A stretch of 64,000 nt of DNA from UBA6163 sp041753075 (GTDB lineage: Bacteria > Planctomycetota > Planctomycetia > Pirellulales > Pirellulaceae). The stretch spans positions 1 through 64,000 of the forward strand of contig JBGSVE010000009.1 in NCBI GenBank assembly GCA_041753075.1, read 5' to 3'. The position numbers were made by a program, and so were the translations under genes. The notes under the pieces were generated by a model. It was not told the DNA's origin. It did not search any database and saw nothing but the letters and a program-made list of their open reading frames with translations. Below, piece after piece: positions 1-8,199 of this stretch. How positions within the stretch are numbered: the stretch's first letter is position 1; each line of letters begins with the position of its first letter.

Positions 1-62
1 CAAAGCTCGGGTTTTGCGATGGTCAAGCGAAACGACTGCGCAGTCGTTTCGCGCGACAGTTG
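1..62 (-). other. tsaD reading frame continuing beyond the in-frame stop
   Basis: Translated in the tsaD frame, the bases after the TAA read QLSRETTAQSFRLTIAKPEL and then a TG that would begin a Cys codon. This matches the family pattern between ANRRLR and the PELCTDN metal-ligand motif. The original residue at the stop is probably Glu, since RRLREQL is common in TsaD; GAA to TAA is one substitution. Positions 27-52 form a perfect 26-bp palindrome within this coding stretch, close to the stop. Confidence 0.75.
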
Positions 63-917
63 TTAGCGCAGTCGCCGGTTCGCAGCGACACCGCCACCGA
101 CGCATAATTGATCGAGACCCGATTGTTTCACCGCGCGAATCGACTTAACAACTAAGCAATCGACCACAGCGGCTTCAAACGATGCACAGATGTCAGCTTT
201 GATTTTGTCATCGAGTTGAACGGCGTCGAAATCCTGTTTGCCAGGACCGACAATCGCGTATCGCACTGCCGTCTTCAGCCCGCTGAAACTGAAATTATGA
301 TTCGCATCATGGACCATCGATCGCGGAAACGCATACGCCTTGGGATTGCCACTGGCCGCCAAACGCGACACCGCTGGGCCACCGGGAAAACCTAGTCTCA
401 ACATGGCGGCAACTTTATCAAACGCTTCACCGGCCGCATCGTCGATTGTGCCGCCGAGATATTCGAGATCAAGCGGCCCGCTGCAATGATACAAACTGGT
501 ATGTCCACCGCTGACGATCAATCCCACGCACGGATAGACGTCGGTGTCGGAGCTGAGTTGGCAAGCGTACAAATGGGCTTGCAGATGGTTGATCGCGACC
601 AGCGGTTTTCCCCAACCGACGCATAGCGATTTGGCGGCAGCGAGTCCGACCAAGAGTGACCCGGCGAGACCTGGAGTGTGCGCCACCGCGATCGCCGTCA
701 GCTCGCCAGGCGTAATTTGAGCCTGCACCATCGCCGCATCAACCACGGGCAAAATCCGCTCAACGTGGGCGCGCGAGGCAATCTCCGGTACGACGCCGGT
801 GAATCGCTCGTGCAGCTTTTCTTGCGTGGCGATTGCGCTGCCGAGAACACGTGAATCGGCGGTAATCACCGCCGCGGCCGTTTCGTCGCACGTCGTTTCG
901 ATTGTCAACAGAGCCAT
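63..917 (-). CDS. tsaD: tRNA N6-adenosine threonylcarbamoyltransferase TsaD, cut by an in-frame TAA
   Basis: TsaD transfers the threonylcarbamoyl group to A37 of ANN-decoding tRNAs. Visible are the N-terminal ETTCDET motif, the metal-binding HLQAH (His111 and His115 from the chosen start), the SGGHTSLY loop, the GEAFDKVAAML stretch and GGGVAANRRLR near the end. The ATG at 915-917 is chosen because family proteins start M-x-I/L-x-I-E-T-[ST]-C-D-[ED]-T; it lies one base after the stop of the upstream permease, which suggests translational coupling. The frame stops at TAA (63-65), giving 284 residues, about 50-60 short of the usual 335-345. The same frame continues past the stop with recognisable TsaD sequence to the window edge, so this is a nonsense codon inside the gene. 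The Asp metal ligand of the C-terminal CTDN motif would lie beyond the stop. Either a base error or a true truncation is possible. Confidence 0.93.
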   Translation of the reverse strand: MALLTIETTCDETAAAVITADSRVLGSAIATQEKLHERFTGVVPEIASRAHVERILPVVDAAMVQAQITPGELTAIAVAHTPGLAGSLLVGLAAAKSLCVGWGKPLVAINHLQAHLYACQLSSDTDVYPCVGLIVSGGHTSLYHCSGPLDLEYLGGTIDDAAGEAFDKVAAMLRLGFPGGPAVSRLAASGNPKAYAFPRSMVHDANHNFSFSGLKTAVRYAIVGPGKQDFDAVQLDDKIKADICASFEAAVVDCLVVKSIRAVKQSGLDQLCVGGGVAANRRLR

Positions 918-918
918 G

Positions 919-2211
919 TTATCGCCCGCGGTTTCGCAGCACATAGAAACCCAATCCGCTGGCCAACGTCAACAGCCCCGCGATGCACTCGACCGGTCGC
1001 TGGTAGCAGGCGATCGCCGCAATCATCAACGTCGCAGCCACAAAAACCAGCGGTGGCCACGGATAGAACGGCACTTTTACTTGGTCTCCACGGTAGCGTA
1101 GCAAGAACAGTGACGCGACGGTGAGCGCGGCGCTGACCGACAACGTAAAACCGAGGTAGCTGAGCAGTTGCTGCAGCGACGCCAATTGGATCGCCGCGAT
1201 CGCCAAGACCGCTTGCAAGGCAATCGCGGCCGACGGCGTCTCGGACTCGAAGCGAAACCAGACTGGCAACACACCGTCGTCCGCCATTTTGGCCATCACG
1301 CGCGGCCCACTCATCATCATTGCGGAGATTGATGTCGCGAGTGAAACCAACAGCACGCTACGGATCAATGATTCGAAACTTGGCCCGCCAATCGAACGTG
1401 CCGCAATCACCGCGATCTCTTTTTTACCGCTGACCTCGTCAAAGCTGGGTGCGAAGACGAACACGGTGTTGAGTAGCAAATACAAGACCGTAACGACAAT
1501 CGTGCCAATCCATAACGCACGAGGCACGTTGACGCTAGGCTGGCGTGCTTCCGAAGCGACGTAGACGGCGGCGTTGAAACCGCTGTAGCTCAACGAGATC
1601 CACATCAAGCTAACTGCGAACATCGGCCATGAGAATGCGCCGACAGGTCCGGTTGGTTCAAGCCCACGCCATTGGCTTGGAAACGATGCAAATGCGATGC
1701 AAAGAAAGATAACCAGCAGAACAAATTTTCCCGTCACCAGCAAATCTTGGATCGGCGTGCCCAATCGCGCGTAGACTCCGTGCATCAGCGCGGCCGCGAT
1801 CACCACAAGCGACGCGATCGTTCCTACGGGCCAAGTGGCCCATAGTTCAAGGTCTGGCACATAGGATTCAAAGGCCGTCGCGGCGAACGCAGTTGCACCC
1901 GTGAAACCGCTCAGGATCGACACGAAGCCCGCCACGTAACCCGCCGCTGGATGCACGGCGCGAGACAAGAACAAGTATTCGCCACCGGATGCCGTGAAAC
2001 GACTCGCCAGCGCACCGTAACTAATTGCGCCACATATCGCGATCAACCCGCCGACCGCCCATGCGGCAATCACGCGGTAGGGCGATTGCAAGTCACCGAG
2101 CGTAAAGCCGCTCGTCGTATAAACGCCCGCACCGATCATGCTGGCCACCACCAAGTTCACCGCCGAAAACAACGACAGTGATTGACGACGATTGGTTGAA
2201 TCCGCACTCAA
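919..2211 (-). CDS. APC family amino acid permease
   Basis: A 430-residue polytopic membrane protein of the amino acid-polyamine-organocation superfamily. TM1 carries the substrate-loop signature GAGVYTTSG (residues about 27-35), and the chain shows about 12 hydrophobic segments ending in a short basic tail (RNRGR). Pattern resemblance is closest to general amino acid permeases, but the substrate cannot be read from the sequence. The codon at 2209-2211 is TTG; no in-frame ATG fits better because TM1 begins close to the N-terminus. The gene ends one base before the tsaD ATG, so the two are probably co-transcribed. Confidence 0.85.
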   Translation of the reverse strand: MSADSTNRRQSLSLFSAVNLVVASMIGAGVYTTSGFTLGDLQSPYRVIAAWAVGGLIAICGAISYGALASRFTASGGEYLFLSRAVHPAAGYVAGFVSILSGFTGATAFAATAFESYVPDLELWATWPVGTIASLVVIAAALMHGVYARLGTPIQDLLVTGKFVLLVIFLCIAFASFPSQWRGLEPTGPVGAFSWPMFAVSLMWISLSYSGFNAAVYVASEARQPSVNVPRALWIGTIVVTVLYLLLNTVFVFAPSFDEVSGKKEIAVIAARSIGGPSFESLIRSVLLVSLATSISAMMMSGPRVMAKMADDGVLPVWFRFESETPSAAIALQAVLAIAAIQLASLQQLLSYLGFTLSVSAALTVASLFLLRYRGDQVKVPFYPWPPLVFVAATLMIAAIACYQRPVECIAGLLTLASGLGFYVLRNRGR

Positions 2212-2365
2212 GGTCGTTGCCGCTCGGAGAGATTGGTGGCATTGTTAACGTTTGAAAATAATCGAATGTGTAATCGTGGGGTGGGATACACAACTCGCGG
2301 CTTGCTGCTGTAACCTATTGGCAATACGTTGGTTCAGCTATTCCCCTTCGCGAGAAAGTACGTTG

Positions 2366-2857
2366 ATGACGCCCCAAGAAATCCTGATCGGCACCTACAT
2401 GACCAGCAACATTGTGCTCAATAGTTACATCGCTGATCTTAGCGATGACGACTTGAAACACACGCCCGGCGAAGGTTGCAATCCGCTGGTGTGGCAACTT
2501 GGTCACCTGATTTCATCCGAAGCGATGCTGCTAGGGGCGGTCTGTCCCGATAACGTTGCGACCTTGCCCGCAGGATTTTCGGATCGTTACAAGAAAGAGA
2601 ACGCGAATAACACGTCGCCGGACGCTTTTGATACCAAAGAGGAACTGGTGCGATTGATGAAAGCCAACGAGGCCGCCGCGCTGGCCGCATTCGCCGCCAC
2701 ACCCACAGAGAAGATGAACGAGCCAGGACCGGAGTTCCTGCAGCCAATGTTTGCGACTGTCGGAGCGACATTGATTTTGGTAGCGACCCACAGTCTGATG
2801 CACTGCGGCCAATTCGTACCGGTACGCCGTGCGCTCGGTAAGCCGATTGTGATTTAG
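2366..2857 (+). CDS. DinB-family four-helix protein
   Basis: A 163-residue protein of the DinB/YfiT-like putative metalloenzyme fold. It has an N-terminal helix (TPQEILIGTYMTSNIVLNSYI), the core WQLGHLISSEAML and the C-terminal THSLMHCGQFVPVRRALGKP. The His residues in GHLISSE and in HSLMH are in the usual places for the three-His metal site of this fold. The ATG at 2366 is preferred over upstream codons because it starts directly at the first helix. Its last codons overlap the end of the convergent membrane-protein gene by 4 bases. Biochemical role unknown; relatives include thiol-dependent transferases. Confidence 0.8.
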   Translation: MTPQEILIGTYMTSNIVLNSYIADLSDDDLKHTPGEGCNPLVWQLGHLISSEAMLLGAVCPDNVATLPAGFSDRYKKENANNTSPDAFDTKEELVRLMKANEAAALAAFAATPTEKMNEPGPEFLQPMFATVGATLILVATHSLMHCGQFVPVRRALGKPIVI

Positions 2858-5235
2858 CTCTTTTTACGTGGCGGGGCAATCAGCCACGTGATCGCCACCA
2901 TCGCCATCGCCCAAGTCGCGCCCGAGGGCACCAGCCACCACGGTCGATACCAAACGCACAGACGCCAATCGCCCGCTGGGATTTCAATTCCCATGAACAA
3001 GTAATCGAGCCGATTGACGATAACGGTAATTGCTTCGCCAATCGGCGCGCCATGCTCATCGATTGGCTCGATCGCGGCGTGCCAATTGCCATCTTGAAAC
3101 TGCTTGATTTCAAGCAATCCGGCGCTGTTGGTGCCAATGTTTAACGTCGCGTCATCATCGCTTTTCGCGAGCCACTGGATCTTCGCTGGTTGATCTGGGG
3201 TGGAACCTGCTAGCCGATTGGTTTCCAACAGCGGCCCGGGTGAATCGTCGCTGGAGGCAACTTCGCCAACTCGCGCCGACATCGAATCGACCGAGATACG
3301 GCGCTGCGGCGGTGTTGCTCGCCACACTGAATGCCACTTGATCAGTGACGTTTCGAATTGGCCGGGTACCGGCCCAGCCGTCAAAACGACTAGCGGTTCG
3401 GATTCACTTCTGGCAACCGTTTCCGGGACGCAAATCCACTGGTGATCAATTCCCAGCCACGCGTTAACTCGCTCGCGCGAGTCGACTAGCTGTGTTGACT
3501 TTTGGAAAACATTCTGGCGCGCGAGCGCCGACCACAATGCGTCGATGCGCTGTGAACGCAGCGACGTCATCGAGTTGAACATGGCCTGGCGATCGACTAA
3601 ATGCCAACGCCCAAATCGGGCATTGCGCTGACTAACTTCCACCTCCAGCAAACGGTCCTCGCTCGAAGTCTCGCGCCAAGCATCGGGCCACTGCGTCACA
3701 GCCGTTCGCAGCCCACGATTATCCGTTGGCTCAGGTACCGGAATAAGCCATCGGTTCTCATCAGCAACACGAATTTTCGCCATTTGTCCCCTGGTCACGA
3801 CAAACAAGTCGAGACTGACCAACACCAATAACGAATATTTCCACCATGCTTGGCGAAGTCGCGGTTGGTCTCGTACTAGCCACCATAGGATCGCGGCCAA
3901 TAGGACAACCCGTGCTGTCGATGCGGTGACTAGCTTCGTGGCAAGATCCAATCTCAGCGGGCCCCAGAATCGATCCGCTGGCCATCTCGATGACGCGATC
4001 CAGTGATCGGACGAAGTTGAAATCGCTATGCAAACTCCCGCGACCAACCCGATCGTAGCCAACACGACCAATTTGCGTCGCAGGAAAATTGAGCGACATG
4101 AAATCAATCGCACATGCCGCGCCGCCGAGATACTTAATCCCAACATCGCAACGGGCAACCACTTGCCGGGATAACGAAACGCTCCATAACCTGGCGTCAA
4201 GTTGGCAAGCACGGAGTAGACCGCACCGAGCGACAATGCCAACCCAAGCGGTAGTAGATTGTCCCAAACGTCAAGCCGTCGCCACCGACATTGCCATCGA
4301 TCAAGCGCCAACACCAACGGCAGCAGTCCGGCGTAAAGCGTCAGCGCCCAGGTCCGGCCATCGCCGGGGATGCCATGGCTGATGCGACTGTAGATTGGAT
4401 ACAGCCGACCGGACGCCGCGGGCAACAGCAACTCGATCCAGTGCCAGAGGGGAACGCTGAAATCCAATCGATCGGTTGAATGATCGGTTAGAACGCGGCT
4501 GCTTTGCCCGCCCCAATCGATCGACGCAGCCCACTGCGGCGCAGCCAGCGCGATCGCCAAACCGAAGGCCGCAACAAGTGCCAATGCCGATTGGCGTGTA
4601 AACCGCGAGCGACAGATCGTTGTGAAAATTGCGACCGATCCAATCAACAACACATGAATCGTTGTTTGCGGATCGCCGGCCAAGATCGGCATCGCTAGCG
4701 CCAACGCAGTCACCGAGATCCAGCGGCGCGTTGGCCTTGAGCGCAATCTCATGCCTCCGGCGACGGCCAACGGTAACCACGCCGCGCCAACTAAAAACGG
4801 AACGTTGTAGGTCAAGAAGAACACCGGACCGCACAACGGATACACCAAGATCGCCAGTGCGCAGCCCAGTGGTTTTGCGCCTGCCATGCGCGCCGCGATG
4901 TGAATCGCGACTCCCGCAAGAATCAAATGCAACAACAGATACCAAGTGATCGCAACATCCGGTCTGTCGAAAAGTTTGTAGACGACAATGCGTGGTGGAT
5001 AGAAAACCGCAGTCGTCGTTTCACCGACAAGCGGCAAACCCGTCAAGTCCAACGGATTCCACAGCGGCAACCACTGCTCATATTGGCGATGGGCGACGTA
5101 CTCGTACAGCGGCGTATAAAAATGGCTCGTATCCCGAAACGCCAATCGTTCTTCGCCGACCAACGCCGGGCCGAACAGCGCGGCGAGAATCAATACAAGC
5201 AACAGATAGGCCGACCCAGTGCAACCGTTTCGCAT
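2854..5235 (-). CDS. YfhO-like large integral membrane protein
   Basis: A 793-residue protein with an N-terminal membrane anchor, the loop FRDTSHFYTPLYEYV followed by PLWNPLDLTGLPL (residues about 33-65), about ten more hydrophobic segments to around residue 470, a long soluble region, and a final TM just before a basic tail (APPRKKS). This matches the YfhO/DUF2298-type proteins frequent in planctomycetes, thought to be polyprenyl-phosphate-sugar-dependent glycosyltransferases or related (inference from family resemblance). It starts 10 bases after the ABC ATPase ends and shares that transcription unit. The start ATG at 5235 directly precedes the signal-anchor. Confidence 0.72.
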   Translation of the reverse strand: MRNGCTGSAYLLLVLILAALFGPALVGEERLAFRDTSHFYTPLYEYVAHRQYEQWLPLWNPLDLTGLPLVGETTTAVFYPPRIVVYKLFDRPDVAITWYLLLHLILAGVAIHIAARMAGAKPLGCALAILVYPLCGPVFFLTYNVPFLVGAAWLPLAVAGGMRLRSRPTRRWISVTALALAMPILAGDPQTTIHVLLIGSVAIFTTICRSRFTRQSALALVAAFGLAIALAAPQWAASIDWGGQSSRVLTDHSTDRLDFSVPLWHWIELLLPAASGRLYPIYSRISHGIPGDGRTWALTLYAGLLPLVLALDRWQCRWRRLDVWDNLLPLGLALSLGAVYSVLANLTPGYGAFRYPGKWLPVAMLGLSISAARHVRLISCRSIFLRRKLVVLATIGLVAGVCIAISTSSDHWIASSRWPADRFWGPLRLDLATKLVTASTARVVLLAAILWWLVRDQPRLRQAWWKYSLLVLVSLDLFVVTRGQMAKIRVADENRWLIPVPEPTDNRGLRTAVTQWPDAWRETSSEDRLLEVEVSQRNARFGRWHLVDRQAMFNSMTSLRSQRIDALWSALARQNVFQKSTQLVDSRERVNAWLGIDHQWICVPETVARSESEPLVVLTAGPVPGQFETSLIKWHSVWRATPPQRRISVDSMSARVGEVASSDDSPGPLLETNRLAGSTPDQPAKIQWLAKSDDDATLNIGTNSAGLLEIKQFQDGNWHAAIEPIDEHGAPIGEAITVIVNRLDYLFMGIEIPAGDWRLCVWYRPWWLVPSGATWAMAMVAITWLIAPPRKKS

Positions 5236-5245
5236 TCAAACAAAC

Positions 5246-6184
5246 CTAAGTCACCAGACCTTTGGTCACGCTCATAAACACGTCTTCTAGCGTCGGGTCT
5301 TTATCATTGAACTTGCGCAATCGCACGCCTTGGCCGATCAACGACTCCAACAGCGACGCCAAGCCTTCGTCGTTCGTTTCCAACTCGGCGACGATCGACT
5401 GCGACGCACCCTTGGGATCAACATCGAGCGACCGCAGTGCCGCATGACTGCGCAAAATCGATAACCCAGTCTCGGCGCGATCAACGAACTCGATTTCAAC
5501 AATCCGGTTGCGGCGAATCTTTCGGTATACGTCACCGATCGGCCCATGCATCAGTAATTGTCCGCGTTCAATGATCCCGATCGACGTACAACAATCGGCA
5601 AGTTCGGTCAAAATGTGGCTGCTGATCAAGATCGTCTTGCCCATGCGGCGCAGCTCCTTGAACAACGCCTTCATCTCGATCCGGGCCCGCGGATCCAGTC
5701 CGCTGGAAGGTTCGTCGAGTATCAATACTGGCGGGTCGTGAACCAGCGTCTTGGCGAGGCACAGTCGCTGCTTCATACCGCGCGATAAACTGTTGACGAA
5801 GTCATCTCGCTTGTGCATCAAGTCCAAAAGTTCGAGCAAGTTGGCGATACTCTGGCGTCGCTGCGTCTTGCCGATGCCGTACGCGACGGCGAAGAAGTCC
5901 AAAAACTCCCAAACCTTCATGCCGTCATAAACACCGAAGTTGTCAGGCATATAACCAATGTTGCGACGCACACCCACAGGATCGCCGACGACATCACAGC
6001 CGGCGACGACCCCCGTTCCGCGACTGGGCCGCAACAACGTTGCCAAAAAGCGGATCGTGGTGCTCTTGCCCGCTCCGTTGGGGCCGATGAAACCAAACAT
6101 TTCGCCCGCCGCGATGTGCAAATCAAGCGATTGAACCGCGGTAAAATCGCCGTAGTCCTTGCCGAAGCCAGTCAATGTGATCAT
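5246..6184 (-). CDS. ABC transporter ATP-binding protein
   Basis: A 312-residue ABC ATPase. Walker A GPNGAGKST is at residues 34-42, the signature LSRGMKQRL at about 133-141, Walker B VLILDEPSSGLD at about 153-164, and the H-loop ISSHIL follows. The C-terminal extension after residue 220 (ending PTLEDVFMSVTKGL) is typical of the drug/ABC-2 exporter group (CcmA-like). No ABC-2 permease gene is in this window, so the partner is encoded elsewhere or is unusual. It overlaps the upstream DASS transporter gene by 4 bases and is followed after 10 bases by the YfhO-like protein. Confidence 0.9.
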   Translation of the reverse strand: MITLTGFGKDYGDFTAVQSLDLHIAAGEMFGFIGPNGAGKSTTIRFLATLLRPSRGTGVVAGCDVVGDPVGVRRNIGYMPDNFGVYDGMKVWEFLDFFAVAYGIGKTQRRQSIANLLELLDLMHKRDDFVNSLSRGMKQRLCLAKTLVHDPPVLILDEPSSGLDPRARIEMKALFKELRRMGKTILISSHILTELADCCTSIGIIERGQLLMHGPIGDVYRKIRRNRIVEIEFVDRAETGLSILRSHAALRSLDVDPKGASQSIVAELETNDEGLASLLESLIGQGVRLRKFNDKDPTLEDVFMSVTKGLVT

Positions 6185-7596
6185 GTCAGTAATCTATACG
6201 AAATCAACGTGATCAAAACGGCGGCAAACAAGTTCAGCAAAAACCCATGGCGAGCCATTTGGTCAGTGCGAATTCCGCCGAGCGAAAATACGATCGCGTT
6301 CGGTGCTGTGGCAACCGGCAACATGAATGCGCACGACGCGCTGATCGTCCCCGGAATCATGATCGCCTCGGGAGCCAGGCCCGTTGCGATCGCCAATTCT
6401 CCCAGGATCGGCAACAACAACGACGCCGTCGCGGTGCTGCTGGTGATCTCGGTCATAAACGTGACGACCACGCAAACGCCACCGATTACCAACCATGGCG
6501 GTGCTTCGCTGAAGATGCTGAGTTGATTGCCGATCGCGGCGCTGAGTCCCGTTTTCTCAAACCCCTTTGCGAGTGCTAGACCGCCACCGAACATAATCAG
6601 AATTCCCCACGGTGCCCGATTCGCGGCCGTCCAGTCGAGCAACCGCACGGTTCGTCCCTGGTCGCATTGGCCATCGCCGCGGGGACAGATGAACAAGAAC
6701 AACGAAGCGATGATCGCAATCGTTGTGTCACCGACCAATGAGTCACCCGACATCGCTGCGGGCAACCAAGCCGTCCAACCGCCATAAGGTCCGGCGCGAA
6801 AAACCCAGGCGATCGCGGTCAACGCAAACACGACCAGCACGCGGACCTCAGGTGTTTGCCAAGGTCCCGGCGATGGCACTTCCAACGGATCGCCTTCGAC
6901 CAACTTTCGCGTCACCAGCCACCACGCCACTGGCAACAAGATGGCAATGATTGGCACCGCAACCATCATCCATTGGCCAAATCCAAAATCGACGTCGAAT
7001 TGCTTTTTGATTTGCGCCATGAACATTACGTTCGGTGGTGTGCCGATCGGCGTACCCATGCCACCAATGCTGGCCGCATACGCAATGCCCAACAGCATCG
7101 GGACTCGCAGCCCCGGTTGATTGGCTTGGCCCAGTACCGCCAAGGCGATCGGAACCATCATCAATGTCGCCGCGGTGTTGCTGATCCACATCGATAGCAA
7201 TCCGGTCGCGAGCATGAAGCCGAGCACAATTCGCCGCCCGCCACGTCCGCCGACCATCCGTACCATCGTGAGCGCCAGGCGACGGTGAGCGCCAACATTT
7301 TCCATCGCCGCGGACAGAAAAAATCCGCCCAATAACAGCAGAATCATTTTGTCGCCGTACGCCGATGCCGCTTCGGATTCGCTGAGCACGCCGGCCAGCG
7401 GAAACACGGCCAACGGAATCAGCCCGACGATCGCGATATGGAGGCACTCAAATATCCACCAGCAAGCGCACAGCGTCGCGACCCAGGCGCAAACCGACGC
7501 GGCGATCGGCAGTCCCGAATAGTAAGAAACCACGGCAACCACGGTCGCCAACAGCGGTCCGATCGGCAGCATCCAGCGACTGAGTTTGTCGAGCAT
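6181..7596 (-). CDS. DASS (SLC13) family anion/dicarboxylate symporter
   Basis: A 471-residue polytopic transporter. The first SNT substrate/sodium motif is ISNTAAT (residues about 138-144), and the second repeat has TEITSSTATASLLLP near residue 400, as expected from the internal duplication of divalent-anion:sodium symporters. Likely substrates are C4-dicarboxylates, sulfate or phosphate; the sequence alone does not say which. The ATG at 7596 is 6 bases after the Uma2 stop, and the gene overlaps the ABC ATPase start by 4 bases, so it belongs to the tight run from 10421 to 2854. Confidence 0.88.
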   Translation of the reverse strand: MLDKLSRWMLPIGPLLATVVAVVSYYSGLPIAASVCAWVATLCACWWIFECLHIAIVGLIPLAVFPLAGVLSESEAASAYGDKMILLLLGGFFLSAAMENVGAHRRLALTMVRMVGGRGGRRIVLGFMLATGLLSMWISNTAATLMMVPIALAVLGQANQPGLRVPMLLGIAYAASIGGMGTPIGTPPNVMFMAQIKKQFDVDFGFGQWMMVAVPIIAILLPVAWWLVTRKLVEGDPLEVPSPGPWQTPEVRVLVVFALTAIAWVFRAGPYGGWTAWLPAAMSGDSLVGDTTIAIIASLFLFICPRGDGQCDQGRTVRLLDWTAANRAPWGILIMFGGGLALAKGFEKTGLSAAIGNQLSIFSEAPPWLVIGGVCVVVTFMTEITSSTATASLLLPILGELAIATGLAPEAIMIPGTISASCAFMLPVATAPNAIVFSLGGIRTDQMARHGFLLNLFAAVLITLISYRLLT

Positions 7597-7602
7597 GACG
7601 AG

Positions 7603-8190
7603 TCAGTCCAACTCGACTTTGTCGTAAATTTCCGCCAGCGGCAAAATGCAATCGATCGATTGCATACTCAGCGATGAACTAATGTCCTGGGTCGCTTGCA
7701 GTGTCCATTCGTCTGGGTTGCCTTCGCGATGTTTGCCACATGTGAAACAATCCACGGCGACGCGGTCTTGGGCGATCAAGATATATTGCCCAAGCGATGG
7801 GATTTTGCGGTAATGCTGGAACTTCTTGCCGCGATCGTAAGCTTCGGTCGAATCCGAAAGCACTTCGATGATCACGTTGGGTTTCAGCAGCACGTCGCCC
7901 TGGTCATACTCGAACTTTGGCTCGCCACACACGACCGATAAATCCGGGTAAGTAAACAGCCCCGTGCCCTCGATCTTCAGTCGTAAATTACTTGGATAAA
8001 CCCGGCAGGGACGTTTTTTGAGTTGTTGCCCGAGACTTACGATCGCATTTGATACAATCAAGTTGTGCCGCGCCGACGCACCGGCCATTGCGAACGTTTC
8101 GCCGCGGTAAAACTCGCTTCGAAAGTCGGCTTTCCGCTCGTGAGCCAAGTACTCGTCGGGTGTTAGCAGGGTTTTGGGAATGCTCGACAT
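7603..8190 (-). CDS. Uma2 family PD-(D/E)XK-like protein
   Basis: A 195-residue protein of the Uma2 (DUF820) family, predicted restriction-endonuclease-like nucleases that are highly amplified in planctomycetes and cyanobacteria. It shows LTPDEYLAHERKADFRSEFYRGE at the N-terminus, the catalytic-type YPDLSVV and IIEVLSDST pair, and the downstream YDRGKKFQHYRKIPSLGQYILI segment with the conserved Lys/Tyr. A TTG precedes the ATG at 8190 in frame; the ATG is preferred. Spacing to the flanking genes is 6-9 bases on each side. Physiological role unknown. Confidence 0.87.
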   Translation of the reverse strand: MSSIPKTLLTPDEYLAHERKADFRSEFYRGETFAMAGASARHNLIVSNAIVSLGQQLKKRPCRVYPSNLRLKIEGTGLFTYPDLSVVCGEPKFEYDQGDVLLKPNVIIEVLSDSTEAYDRGKKFQHYRKIPSLGQYILIAQDRVAVDCFTCGKHREGNPDEWTLQATQDISSSLSMQSIDCILPLAEIYDKVELD

Positions 8191-8199
8191 CAAGTAGTT

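Noticed and set aside
63..65. Recoding of the tsaD stop as an amino acid (for example selenocysteine)
   Set aside because: The codon is TAA, not TGA, and the expected residue (Glu) and the surroundings give no sign of a recoding element; a base error or mutation is simpler.
3200..5277. Several plus-strand open frames across the YfhO-like gene
   Set aside because: They are short, Arg/Ser-rich and antisense to a gene with a well-formed membrane topology.
5813..6526. A 237-codon plus-strand open frame
   Set aside because: It is antisense to the ABC ATPase and DASS genes, both clearly supported.
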